Source of the DNA: Exilibacterium tricleocarpae
Lineage (GTDB): Bacteria > Pseudomonadota > Gammaproteobacteria > Pseudomonadales > Cellvibrionaceae
DNA length: 64,000 nucleotides
Direction: 5' to 3'
Assembly (NCBI RefSeq): GCF_007004655.1
Contig: NZ_ML660088.1
Location: 124,001 to 188,000, forward strand
Shown here piece after piece: positions 49,852-58,937 of this stretch (position 1 is its first letter; every line of letters begins with the position of its first letter). The translations under genes and the position numbers were made by a program. Under the pieces are notes generated by a model, which was not told where the DNA came from, searched no databases, and saw only the letters and a program-made list of their open reading frames with translations.

Positions 49852-52012
49852 GTAACTGTCCTTTTTTCAATGCCGCAAGCACCGACTCCTTCGGGCCATC
49901 GGCGAGGAGCTTGCCGCGATCGAGCACCAAAATCCGATCAACCAGCGACAGCAGGGATGTCTTATGGGTAACCAGCAGCAAGGTTTTCTCCTGCAAATGC
50001 TCGTGCAGTTGACGCAACATCCGCGCCTCACTGCTGTGATCCATCGCCGTGGTGGGCTCGTCGAGCAGGTACAGGGGCGGATCGTTCAACACCGCCCGCG
50101 CCACACCGATACTCTGGCGCTGCCCGCCCGACAGCGCCTCGCCGCGCTCGCCCACCGGGCGCTGGAACCCGAGCGGATGGCTGTTGATAAACTCATTCAG
50201 TCCGGCAATTTCCGCCGCCCGCACGATCTGCGCATCGTCGCAGTGGGGAGCGCCAAACGCGATATTGTCTTTGATACTGCCGAAAAACAACGTGATATCC
50301 TGTGACACGTAACCGATGCTGCTGCGCAAATCCGCCGGGTCAATTTGTTTGATGTCGATGTCATCCACCAGTACCGCACCCTCCTGCGGCTGATAGAGGC
50401 CCATAACCAGTTTCTGCACCGTCGATTTACCTGAGCCGATCCGCCCGATCACGGCAACCCGTTCCCCCGGTGCAATTTTAAAAGAGACGTTATCGAGCGC
50501 CGGCACCTCTTCACCGGGATAACAAAAACTGACTTTGTCAAACTGAACGCCGCCGCGCACATCCGGGCGTTGGATAAAATGCCGGTCGGCGTCGCGCTCC
50601 TGCGGCTTGTTGACGATATCGTCCAGCGACCGCAGCGCCGTCTGCGTCTGGTGATAATTAACCAGCAGGCTGGCGACCTGCGCCATGGGCGCCAGGGCGC
50701 GGGAAGTCAACAATACGCAGGCAATCAGGGCCCCCACTGTCAACTCTTTTTCGGCGATCAGGTAGACCCCGGACACTACTACCACCACCGAGGTGAACTG
50801 TTGCACGGCGCCGGCGACGGTGGCCGCGGAGTTGGACAGGGTTCGCGTCTGCTGCCCCCACTGCGCCAGATGTCCCACCGACTTTTCCCACAGCCGTTGC
50901 AGGCGTCCTTCCGCCCCCAGGGTTTTCACCGTTTCTATTCCGGTCAGGGTTTCGACCAGGGTGGCATTTTTTTGCGCCGAGGACTGGAACGTCTGCTCGA
51001 CCGCCCGCCGCAGCGGCCCCTGCACGAACAGACCGTAGCCGATGATCACCGGAATTGCCAACAGCGGCCCGAATACCAGCGGCCCGCCGACGTAGGCGAT
51101 AACCGCCAGGAACAGCACGACAAACGGCAGGTCGATAAACGCCGTCACGGTAGAAGAGGTAATGAAATTGCGCACTGATTCAAACTCGCGAAACTGGCTG
51201 GCAAAGGCGCCGACCGACGCCGGCCGATCCGCCAGCTTCGCCCCCAGCACCCGCTCAAAGATCAGCGACGACAGCAATATATCCGATTTTTTACCGGCAA
51301 CCTCGATAAAATAGGCACGCAACGTTTTTAACAACAAGTCGAAACCGTACACAATCGACACGCCGATGGCCAATACCCACAGGGTTTCGAGGGCGGCATT
51401 GGGCACCACCCGATCGTAGACATTCATCACGAACAGCGGATTGGCGAGCACGAACAGGTTAATCAGCAATGAGGCCAAGAGCACATCGCGGTAGATGCGC
51501 CAGGACTTCGCCATCACGCCCCAAAACCAGTGGCCCTGTTGCCGGCGTCTGCCGGCGCGGGTTTCCAGCTCCCGGGTGCGGGCGTCGAAGCGATATTGCG
51601 GTCGGGTAAATATCGCATAACCCGAATAGTGCCGGCCCAAGTCATCGACACTGCATCGGCGCTCGCCCCCCGACTCGGACTCGAGCAGCCGCGCCACGCC
51701 GCGCTCAGCATCCAACTCTACCAGCACTGCCGCACGGTTGTCGTCCAGCAGCACAACGGCCGGTAAAACCAAGTTGGATAACTGCCCGAGCGGGCGCGCT
51801 ACAATCTTCGCGCTAAAACCCGCCCGGGCGGCGGCGCGCACAAACAATTCCGGGGTCAGACATTGCTCAACAAGCGGCAGGCCGGCGGTCAATGCCGTCG
51901 CCGAACAGGGGGTCTGCTCGAGTTTGCACAGCAACAGCAGGCACTCCAGCAGCGGATCGTGAAACGTATCCGCGGGCGCCGGCGGCGCTTGTTTTGCAGC
52001 TTCCTGTTTCAT
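49841..52012 (-). CDS. type I secretion ABC transporter (LapB-like)
   Basis: This 723-residue protein has an N-terminal C39-like domain (about 15-140) that lacks an obvious catalytic Cys, so it probably binds rather than cuts the substrate. A membrane domain follows (about 165-430), then an ATPase with Walker A GRIGSGKST, signature LSGGQRQ and Walker B LYLLDEPT. It drives export of the adhesin through the HlyD- and TolC-like proteins. Confidence 0.95.
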   Translation of the reverse strand: MKQEAAKQAPPAPADTFHDPLLECLLLLCKLEQTPCSATALTAGLPLVEQCLTPELFVRAAARAGFSAKIVARPLGQLSNLVLPAVVLLDDNRAAVLVELDAERGVARLLESESGGERRCSVDDLGRHYSGYAIFTRPQYRFDARTRELETRAGRRRQQGHWFWGVMAKSWRIYRDVLLASLLINLFVLANPLFVMNVYDRVVPNAALETLWVLAIGVSIVYGFDLLLKTLRAYFIEVAGKKSDILLSSLIFERVLGAKLADRPASVGAFASQFREFESVRNFITSSTVTAFIDLPFVVLFLAVIAYVGGPLVFGPLLAIPVIIGYGLFVQGPLRRAVEQTFQSSAQKNATLVETLTGIETVKTLGAEGRLQRLWEKSVGHLAQWGQQTRTLSNSAATVAGAVQQFTSVVVVVSGVYLIAEKELTVGALIACVLLTSRALAPMAQVASLLVNYHQTQTALRSLDDIVNKPQERDADRHFIQRPDVRGGVQFDKVSFCYPGEEVPALDNVSFKIAPGERVAVIGRIGSGKSTVQKLVMGLYQPQEGAVLVDDIDIKQIDPADLRSSIGYVSQDITLFFGSIKDNIAFGAPHCDDAQIVRAAEIAGLNEFINSHPLGFQRPVGERGEALSGGQRQSIGVARAVLNDPPLYLLDEPTTAMDHSSEARMLRQLHEHLQEKTLLLVTHKTSLLSLVDRILVLDRGKLLADGPKESVLAALKKGQLRVA

Positions 52013-52126
52013 GCAGGCTCGTTCTCTATTTATTTGCGCTTAATTATTGCATAGTCAACGACTCCTGGCATTGTAAACGAAACTTGCACTAAAATGCCTG
52101 GAGTTATTGTCAATCGGGAGGCCGCC

Positions 52127-52462
52127 ATGCCCTACGTCCAGCGCGATGCAGACGGCAAAGTTATTGCCCTGCTGCACGCCCAGGCCGACCACGAGGAACA
52201 CCTGTCCGCCACTCACCCCGATGTTGTCGCGTTCCTCAGCGCCGAGCAGAGCGACGCCTCACCGCTGCTGGCGCTGGCGGAGTCAGATGCCGAGATAGCC
52301 CGGGTCACCGAGGATCTGATCCATTTGCTGATCGCCAAAAATCTCATTCTGTTCACCGACCTGCCAGCGGCGGTGCAACAGAAATTACTGGTACGGGAAA
52401 AGCTGCGTTCGTCCCTGCAAGACAGTATTGAAAACTTTCTCGACGACAGTGAGTCCCTCTGA
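52127..52462 (+). CDS. conserved protein, unknown (tryptophan synthase beta-like annotation)
   Basis: This 111-residue protein (MPYVQRDADGKVIALLHAQA, then EDLIHLLIAKNLILFTDLPA AVQQKLL) belongs to a family seen in pseudomonads, often misnamed tryptophan synthase beta-like. GGGAG lies before the ATG at 52127. It is divergent from the ABC gene and convergent with recX. No function is known. Confidence 0.75.
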   Translation: MPYVQRDADGKVIALLHAQADHEEHLSATHPDVVAFLSAEQSDASPLLALAESDAEIARVTEDLIHLLIAKNLILFTDLPAAVQQKLLVREKLRSSLQDSIENFLDDSESL

Positions 52463-52473
52463 TAAGCGCCGTA

Positions 52474-52932
52474 TCAGCGCTCCAGCACGCGTCGGATCTG
52501 TTCGCCGGTAAACCCCCGATACTGCAAAAACCGCATCTGCCGGGCGCGGTCTTTTGGGTCTTTTGTGTCCGTTGCAACGGCAGCACCAAAACGTTTGCGA
52601 TAGACCTCGCGCGCCAGCTCCACCCAGTCCGAGTCACTTTCATCGAGGTGGCTGTCAATCAGATTAGCGCAAATACCGCGTTCCTGCAGCTCCAGCCGAA
52701 TCCGCACCGGCCCCTGCCCCTTGCGGGTGCGCATCGCCACGAGGGCTTCACAGAAGCGCTCGTCGGACTGTAACCCCTCGGCCGCCAGTTGCTCGACGGC
52801 GGCGGCGACCGCCGTCGCGTCGCTAAAGCGGCGCGAGAGTTTGGCCAAGAGTTCGGCGCGGGCATGCTCGCGGCGGGCCAGCAGATTCATGGCGGCAATG
52901 CGTATGTCCCTGGCTTCCCGGTCTTCTGTCAT
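52474..52932 (-). CDS. recX: RecX, regulator of RecA
   Basis: This 152-residue helical protein has RIAAMNLLARREHARAELLA, KLSRRF, DERFCEALVAMRTRKGQGPV RIRLELQERGI and a final RQMRFLQYRGFTGEQIRRVL, the three-repeat RecX pattern. It inhibits RecA filament growth. recA is not next to it: the upstream neighbour is a LacI-type gene. Confidence 0.92.
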   Translation of the reverse strand: MTEDREARDIRIAAMNLLARREHARAELLAKLSRRFSDATAVAAAVEQLAAEGLQSDERFCEALVAMRTRKGQGPVRIRLELQERGICANLIDSHLDESDSDWVELAREVYRKRFGAAVATDTKDPKDRARQMRFLQYRGFTGEQIRRVLER

Positions 52933-52960
52933 GTAACGCCTGGCCTCCTGCTCGATACTG

Positions 52961-53974
52961 CTATGGTAAAACTGCGGTGGACTGCCTGATAACCAACTGC
53001 GAGGGGATCACCGGCGCCGTATCGATCTCTGTCTGACCGCGCAGCCGGCCGATAAGAATTTGTGCCGCCGTCTCCGCCATAGCCTTAATGGGTTGTTGCA
53101 CGGTGGTCAGCGGCGGCCAGATTTGTCGGGCGATAGGCGTGTCGTCGAAGCCGGCCACAGACAGGCCGGCAGGAATGGCAATGCCCATTTGGTGGGCCAC
53201 CATCATCACCCCGGCGGCCATATCGTCATTGCTGGCAAAGATGGCCGAAGGCGGTTCTTTTCGCAGCAGCAATTGTCGCGCGCAGGCTTCTCCCGACTCG
53301 AACGAATTGTAACCCTGCACCACCAGATGCTGCTGTGGTTGCACATCGAATGCCCGCAGCGCCTCGCGGTAACCCTCAAGACGCCGCGCCATGGCGCGGT
53401 GATCCGGGTGGCCGGAGATAAAACCGATCTCGCGATGGCCGAGCGCAATCAAATGCTCGGTCATGGCAAACGCCGCCTGGTGGTCGTCGGTGGCGACACA
53501 GACGGCGCCCTCGTCCGACTGCCGGGGGGCAATACTGACGAAGGGTATCCGCGCCTGCTGCAGTGCGGCCACCACCGTTTCGGTATCGGACAGCGGCGGC
53601 GTGAGCAGCACGCCGTCCATTTTTGATTGCGCCACCAGACCGACAACTTCCTCACAAATACCCGAGTGTTTATAGTTGCAGGGATGAATCAACAGGTCGT
53701 AATGCTGTTCCCGGCAGGCTGCCAGGACACCGTATTGCAGGTCTGTCACATAGTTGGCACTGGGGTTATCGTACAGCAAACCGATCAGGTAGGACCTGTC
53801 GCCCGCCAGGCTGCGGGCGGAGGCGTTGGGCCGGTAGTTGAGCGCGCGCACCGCATTGAGCACTCTCTCACGGGTCGCCTGACGCACATTGGGCTCGGCG
53901 TTGACCACCCGGGATACGGTTTTAATGGAAACGCCGGCGAGGCCGGCCACATCGTCAATCGTCGCCTTGGGCAT
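52961..53974 (-). CDS. LacI-family transcriptional regulator of sugar genes
   Basis: This 337-residue protein has a LacI helix-turn-helix (ATIDDVAGLAGVSIKTVSRV VNAEPNV) and a periplasmic-binding-protein-like effector domain (GHREIGFISGHPDHRAMARR, FASNDDMAAGVMMVA, VAGFDDTPIARQIWPPLTTV). It lies 25 nt downstream of zwf on the same strand. The palindrome GACAGCGCTGTC before zwf and glk has the central CG expected of LacI-type operators, so this protein is the likely binder. Confidence 0.9.
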   Translation of the reverse strand: MPKATIDDVAGLAGVSIKTVSRVVNAEPNVRQATRERVLNAVRALNYRPNASARSLAGDRSYLIGLLYDNPSANYVTDLQYGVLAACREQHYDLLIHPCNYKHSGICEEVVGLVAQSKMDGVLLTPPLSDTETVVAALQQARIPFVSIAPRQSDEGAVCVATDDHQAAFAMTEHLIALGHREIGFISGHPDHRAMARRLEGYREALRAFDVQPQQHLVVQGYNSFESGEACARQLLLRKEPPSAIFASNDDMAAGVMMVAHQMGIAIPAGLSVAGFDDTPIARQIWPPLTTVQQPIKAMAETAAQILIGRLRGQTEIDTAPVIPSQLVIRQSTAVLP

Positions 53975-53999
53975 TGCCTCTGTTTACCTCTCGTGGCTG

Positions 54000-55499
54000 T
54001 CAACCCGTGTCTGCTATCGCGCTCAAGCCGTCGTGCTCTAATGCCTGAAACCAACGGTTGCCATCCGCCGCCGGCAGATCGTCGGCAGCCCGGGGCCCCC
54101 AACTGCCGGCGCGGTAGATATGTAAGGGACTGTAACCCCGCGCCCAGGCCTCGGCAATCGGGTCGGCCCACTGCCAGGCCCGATCGACCTCGCGGCGGTG
54201 GATAAACAAGCTCGGATTGCCGTCGATCGCATCGATCAACAGGCGCTTGTAAGCATCGCCTGCCTTGTAGTTGAAGGTCTCGGCAAAGTTCAAATTCAAC
54301 GCCACCGGTTTCAGCCCCTCGCGCTCGGCATTGAACTTGTTTGTCATCAACGTCAGCTTGATACCCTCCTCCGGCTGCAGGCGGATATTGAGGCGATTGG
54401 GCTCCAGCGAGTTGGCCAGCGGGCTGTCGTAAACGGCGTGGGAGACCGGTTTGAACTGCACCACGATTTCGGCAAAGCGCTCCTTCATACGCTTACCGGT
54501 ACGCAGGTAAAAGGGCACGCCGGCCCAGCGCCAATTGTCGATATGAGCGCGGATGGCGACAAAGGTTTCAGTGGTGCTCCCCTGCCCCAGTTCATCGACG
54601 TAACTCGGCAGGTGTTCGCCAGCCGGGCCCTCCGCGGCGACATACTGCCCGCGCACGGTGAAGGCGGTAACCTGGTCGCCGGTGATGGGACGCAGCGCCT
54701 TCAGCACTTTCAGTTTTTCGTCACGAATATTCTCGGCATCCAGTTTGTGGGGCGGCTCCATCGCCACCAGGCACAACAACTGCAACAGGTGGTTTTGTAC
54801 CATATCGCGCAAAGCGCCGGCTTTATCGTAAAAACCGGCACGGGCTTCCACGCCCACGGTTTCGGCAATGGTAATCTGCACATGCGCGATGGTCTTGCTG
54901 TCCCACAGATGTTCGAACAGCGAGTTGCTGAACCTCAATGCCAGCAGATTCTGCACTGTCTCCTTGCCCAGGTAGTGGTCGATGCGATAAATACTCGACT
55001 CGGGAAAAAACGCGGCAATTTCAGTATTGATGGCATTGGCGGAGGCGCCGTCGTAACCCAGCGGCTTCTCCACCACCACCCGGGACTCGGGCGTAACCAG
55101 TTGTGTCTCTGCCAGATGTTTACAGGCGACCCCGAACAGACTGGGCGGAATAGCGAGATAAAAAAGCCGCACGCAGGCGCGGTGTTGATCGAGACGTTCG
55201 GCAAACTGCGTCCAACCCGCCTGCAAATCATTGATATCCAGATCGACGTAGTGCAGGCGCTCGGCGAAGCGGGTCCACAGGTCTTCGTTAAACTCGCCGC
55301 TCAACAAATAGGTTTTTAGCCCCTGCTCGACCTGCCGCTGGCGCCGGCCGCGATCAGCATCGCCCTGGCAGGTGAGAAAAATCCGGCTGTTGTCACTGAA
55401 ACGATGTTCCAGCTCCGACCGATACAGCGCCGGCAGCAACTTGCGCAGCGAGAGATCGCCCATGCCGCCGAAAATCACTATATCCACTTCCTGAGTCAT
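54000..55499 (-). CDS. zwf: glucose-6-phosphate 1-dehydrogenase
   Basis: This 499-residue enzyme oxidises glucose 6-phosphate to 6-phosphogluconolactone with NAD(P). It has the nucleotide loop GGMGDLSLRKLLPALYRSEL, the active-site RIDHYLGKETVQNLLALRFS and VVEKPLGYDGASAN. The ATG at 55499 is chosen; the frame to 55643 would cover the operator. It feeds edd via pgl. Confidence 0.96.
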   Translation of the reverse strand: MTQEVDIVIFGGMGDLSLRKLLPALYRSELEHRFSDNSRIFLTCQGDADRGRRQRQVEQGLKTYLLSGEFNEDLWTRFAERLHYVDLDINDLQAGWTQFAERLDQHRACVRLFYLAIPPSLFGVACKHLAETQLVTPESRVVVEKPLGYDGASANAINTEIAAFFPESSIYRIDHYLGKETVQNLLALRFSNSLFEHLWDSKTIAHVQITIAETVGVEARAGFYDKAGALRDMVQNHLLQLLCLVAMEPPHKLDAENIRDEKLKVLKALRPITGDQVTAFTVRGQYVAAEGPAGEHLPSYVDELGQGSTTETFVAIRAHIDNWRWAGVPFYLRTGKRMKERFAEIVVQFKPVSHAVYDSPLANSLEPNRLNIRLQPEEGIKLTLMTNKFNAEREGLKPVALNLNFAETFNYKAGDAYKRLLIDAIDGNPSLFIHRREVDRAWQWADPIAEAWARGYSPLHIYRAGSWGPRAADDLPAADGNRWFQALEHDGLSAIADTG

Positions 55500-55526
55500 A
55501 CCTGTACCCCATTGCCGTAGCGCTGA

Positions 55527-55540
55527 AGACAGCGCTGTCA
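55527..55540. promoter_or_regulatory. LacI-type operator upstream of zwf
   Basis: AGACAGCGCTGTCA has the 12-bp palindrome GACAGCGCTGTC with a central CG. It lies 28-41 bp before the zwf ATG. The same 12-mer is at the centre of the palindrome before glk. Confidence 0.75.
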
Positions 55541-55621
55541 TTCTAACCAAAACACACTTACCACCGGGCAATATTGTATAGCTTTTAGCTGTTTCTAACA
55601 GCCTTAAAATCCGAAAAAGAC

Positions 55622-57244
55622 TCAGTAGGAAAAATACCACCACAACCAGGCGATCAGCACCAGCAGCGCGATGCTGAGCAGTTTGTCCCGCTTGCGCCAG
55701 ACCCCGTCCAGCTCGGTGCCGGTCAGGCGCTGCGGCACGGCGCTGAACGTCAGGTTCTGTAACTGCTCGGCGGAGGGCGCGGCGGCAGTCAGGCTTGCTG
55801 CAACCAGGGCAATCACCGAGGCGATAAAAATGATAATGGCGAAATGCAGAAAGTTGATACTGGCCAGCATCAGCCAGACCCCGTCAAGCGACGCCTTGTT
55901 CATTTCCAGCACCAGGCGGCCGATACCGAGCACAAATCCCACCGCTAATGCGGCAATCGCGCCGCGGGCGTTGGCGCCACGCCACATAATACCGATCAAA
56001 AACACGGCGGCGATTGGCGGTGAAATATAGGCCTGCACACTTTGCAGGTAAGTAAACAGACGCCCGGAAATCAATTCCATAAAGGGTATCCACAGCAATC
56101 CGCACCCCACCAGCAGCAGTGTCGATATCTGCCCGACCACAACCAGATGGCGCTCGCCGACCTGGGGCCGGAGACGCTTATACAAATCAAACGTAATCAG
56201 GGTGGAACAGGAGTTGAACACCGATGACAGGGAACTCATCAGCGCCGCCAGCAGCCCGGCAACCACCAGCCCCCGCAAGCCGTCCGGCAGCAGCGCACCA
56301 ATCAGCGCCGGCAGGGCCTGGTCGGCTTGCTCCATCTGCAACTGACCAGACTTGGACAGCACATAGGCGATAATGCCCGGCACCACAAAAATGAACAGCG
56401 GCAGTTGCTTCAAAAACGCCGCGAACACGGTGCCGCGCCGGGCATTGTCTTCATCGCGGGCCGACAGTACCCGCTGCACGATAAATTGATCCGTACACCA
56501 GTACCAGACCCCCAGGATGGGCGCGCCAAACAAAATACCGGTCCAGGGAAATTCCGGGTCACTCAGTGGTTTCCACAGGTCAAAATAGTCATCGCCCGCC
56601 TGCACCTGCAGCTCGCGCCAACCGCCCACTTCCTGCAGACCGATAACGGTGACGGCGATAGCCCCGCCGATCAGCACGAACATCTGCACCGTATCGGTGT
56701 AAAGCACGGCACGCAATCCGCCCCAGACGGTATAGATACCGGTGGCCACCACCACGATCAATGCCCCGGTCCAAAAGTCGATACCCATCAGGGTTTCAAA
56801 CACGATACCGCCGGCGGCAATAGTGACGGAGATTTTTGTCAGCACATAGCCGACGATGGAAATGATGGCCAGGTACAGGCGGGGTCCGGAAGAATAACGG
56901 CGCTCGAGAAATTCCGGCATGGTGAACACGCCGCTTTTCAGGTAAAAGGGCACGAACACCCAGCCCAGCAACAACAGGATCAAGCCCGCCAGAATTTCAA
57001 ACTGGGCCACCGCGACTCCGCCGGCGGCACCCGCCCCTGCCAGCCCTACCAGGTGTTCCGAACCGATGTTGGAGGCAAACAGCGAGGCGCCGATAATAAA
57101 CCAACCCACATTCTTGCCGGCGAGAAAAAACGCTTCGGTATTTTCCTGAGCTTGCTCGCGGTAACCGGACCAAAAAGCCACCCCGAACACCAGGGCAAAA
57201 TAAGCGCCCACCACCATCCAATCCAAACCGACCAGCGTGTTCAT
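55622..57244 (-). CDS. sodium/sugar symporter (SSS family, SGLT-like)
   Basis: This 540-residue protein has about 13-14 membrane segments and the SSS features: NTEAFFLAGKNVGWFIIGAS LFASNIGSEHLVGLAGAGAA near the sodium site, KSGVFTMPEFLERRYSSGPR, GGLRAVLYTDTVQMFVLIGG and WYWCTDQFIVQRVLSARDED. It would import glucose or galactose with sodium. The ATG at 57244 has GGGAGG six bases before it and is chosen over 57262. It is divergent from glk. Confidence 0.92.
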   Translation of the reverse strand: MNTLVGLDWMVVGAYFALVFGVAFWSGYREQAQENTEAFFLAGKNVGWFIIGASLFASNIGSEHLVGLAGAGAAGGVAVAQFEILAGLILLLLGWVFVPFYLKSGVFTMPEFLERRYSSGPRLYLAIISIVGYVLTKISVTIAAGGIVFETLMGIDFWTGALIVVVATGIYTVWGGLRAVLYTDTVQMFVLIGGAIAVTVIGLQEVGGWRELQVQAGDDYFDLWKPLSDPEFPWTGILFGAPILGVWYWCTDQFIVQRVLSARDEDNARRGTVFAAFLKQLPLFIFVVPGIIAYVLSKSGQLQMEQADQALPALIGALLPDGLRGLVVAGLLAALMSSLSSVFNSCSTLITFDLYKRLRPQVGERHLVVVGQISTLLLVGCGLLWIPFMELISGRLFTYLQSVQAYISPPIAAVFLIGIMWRGANARGAIAALAVGFVLGIGRLVLEMNKASLDGVWLMLASINFLHFAIIIFIASVIALVAASLTAAAPSAEQLQNLTFSAVPQRLTGTELDGVWRKRDKLLSIALLVLIAWLWWYFSY

Positions 57245-57687
57245 CGCGTCCTCCCGGGTCATTGTCAGTTATTTTTGTTGTTCTATCTTTTTGTAAAGCC
57301 GTCCTTTTTGTACAGCCGTCCATCGCTTTTTGTGCGGCGGTACTTGGTCGGAGGGCTTTTTATCGAGTCACTGTGTTGCTCGGTTCTCTTCTTCTAGTTG
57401 TTCGGACTTATAACTAATCGGTCTTCCAAACAATCAGGCTTCTACACAGTCGTTTCCCCTGCCACCGCTTTTCCAAACGATCGCTCCACGCGGTATACGA
57501 CCGTCCCGGACGGTGGCGTCGCTCCGGCGAATCGTGCGCGAATAATGCTATTCACGCCGCCGCTACACCTCGTGCGGCATTGGGCCCGGCAATTTTGACG
57601 ATCTAGGCTAACCTCAATTGACAGCGCTGTCAATTGAGGTTAGCATCCGCTGTTATCAATCAGAATAAAAGTGGGATGGCAGGACTT
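57245..57687. other. divergent spacer between symporter and glk
   Basis: About 440 bases with no gene. Apart from the 38-bp palindrome at 57607-57644, no other site was recognised. The palindrome is 43 bp from glk and 360 bp from the symporter start, so it more likely controls glk. Confidence 0.5.
57607..57644. promoter_or_regulatory. 38-bp perfect palindrome with LacI-type operator core, before glk
   Basis: GCTAACCTCAATTGACAGC is followed directly by its exact inverted copy, with no loop. The centre is TGACAGCGCTGTCA, matching the zwf site in 12 bases. It ends 43 bp before the chosen glk ATG. Confidence 0.85.
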
Positions 57688-58662
57688 ATGGGCGCTCTCC
57701 TCTTGGTAGCGGATATCGGCGGCACCAACGCCCGTTTCGGCCTCGCCCGTAAAACACCGGCGGGCGCCTTTCATATCCAGGCCCAACACACACTTAAATG
57801 CGACGACTTTGCCGATCCCGGTGCTCTGGTGCGGGCCTATCTCGCGCGCCTGGATAGAGACACACAATCGCCGCAGTACGCCTGCCTGGCGGTGGCGGGC
57901 CCGGTCAGCAACGACATCATTGAGATGACCAACCGCCAATGGCGGTGTGCCGGCGACGCCCTGGCCCAACAGTTGGACATCAAGGTTGTCAAAGTGCTTA
58001 ATGATTGGGCTGCCATGGCCTACGCGGCGCCTTTTTTCGCCGCCACTGATATAGAAACACTGTTTGTCGGTACCCCCGACCCGCAGGGCACCTTCGCCCT
58101 GATGGGCCCCGGCACCGGTTTTGGCGCCTCGGCGCTGAAACCCACCGGCCGTGGTTACGAAATCCTCGCCACCGAGGGCGGTCATGTCGCCTTTGCACCG
58201 GGCGATGCCCGGGAGCTGGAACTGCTGGGACTGCTGCGGCGGGAACGGGATTATGTCAGTGTCGAAGACCTGCTGTCCGGTGCCGGCCTGGTGACGATTT
58301 ACCGCGGCCTGGCGCAACTGGCCGGCCTCACACCGACACCGAAAAAACCCAACGAGATCACCGCGGCGGGGTTATCCGGTACAGACCCCTTGTGTGTCGA
58401 GGCGCTGACGCTGTTTTGCAATGTTTTGGGCGGTGTTGCCGGGGACAAGGCACTGGATTTCTACGCCAGCGGCGGCGTCTTTATCGGTGGCGGCATAGTG
58501 CCGCATCTGAAAGATTTTCTAAGTCGCACCGATTTTATGGTGCGTTTCCAACACAAAGGGCTGATGACTCCGTTTACCTCGCACATTCCGCTGCATCTGA
58601 TCAAAACGGATAACGCTGCACTCATCGGTTGCGCGGCCTGGCTGGAGACGTTTATCACCTGA
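57688..58662 (+). CDS. glk: glucokinase
   Basis: This 324-residue kinase phosphorylates glucose. It has MGALLLVADIGGTNARFGLA, PQYACLAVAGPVSNDIIEMT NRQW, VLNDWAAMAYA, LMGPGTGFGASAL, TEGGHVAFAP and a GGVFIGGGIVPHLKDFL segment. The ATG at 57688 has AGGA upstream; earlier starts at 57676 and 57634 are possible. It makes the substrate of zwf. Confidence 0.95.
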   Translation: MGALLLVADIGGTNARFGLARKTPAGAFHIQAQHTLKCDDFADPGALVRAYLARLDRDTQSPQYACLAVAGPVSNDIIEMTNRQWRCAGDALAQQLDIKVVKVLNDWAAMAYAAPFFAATDIETLFVGTPDPQGTFALMGPGTGFGASALKPTGRGYEILATEGGHVAFAPGDARELELLGLLRRERDYVSVEDLLSGAGLVTIYRGLAQLAGLTPTPKKPNEITAAGLSGTDPLCVEALTLFCNVLGGVAGDKALDFYASGGVFIGGGIVPHLKDFLSRTDFMVRFQHKGLMTPFTSHIPLHLIKTDNAALIGCAAWLETFIT

Positions 58663-58733
58663 CGGCTTGCCGGCATCGTCAGCAACTGCCAGCGACCGGG
58701 CCGAAGTTGTCTCCCTCAAGCGATCTTCGTGTT

Positions 58734-58772
58734 AGGGCGCCCCCACTTTCGAGTGGAAGGGCGCCCTTTTTT
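58734..58772 (+). terminator. terminator after glk
   Basis: AGGGCGCCC (58734-58742) pairs with GGGCGCCCT (58759-58767). An inner CCAC/GTGG stem and a T-run (58767-58772) complete it. It ends glk transcription about 70 bp after its stop. Confidence 0.88.
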
Positions 58773-58937
58773 CCCCGCCGGTAAAACCGACAGATGCGAG
58801 ATCGAGCGAAAATCAGGCGAGCTTGTACGGGCACAAAAGGTACCCGTGGTTTGCATTAAAAAACCAACCTCGAAAATAGACTTGATGCCCGCGTGCAGAT
58901 TATCCGCCTGCTACAGCCCACCGGTTCAACAACCGGC

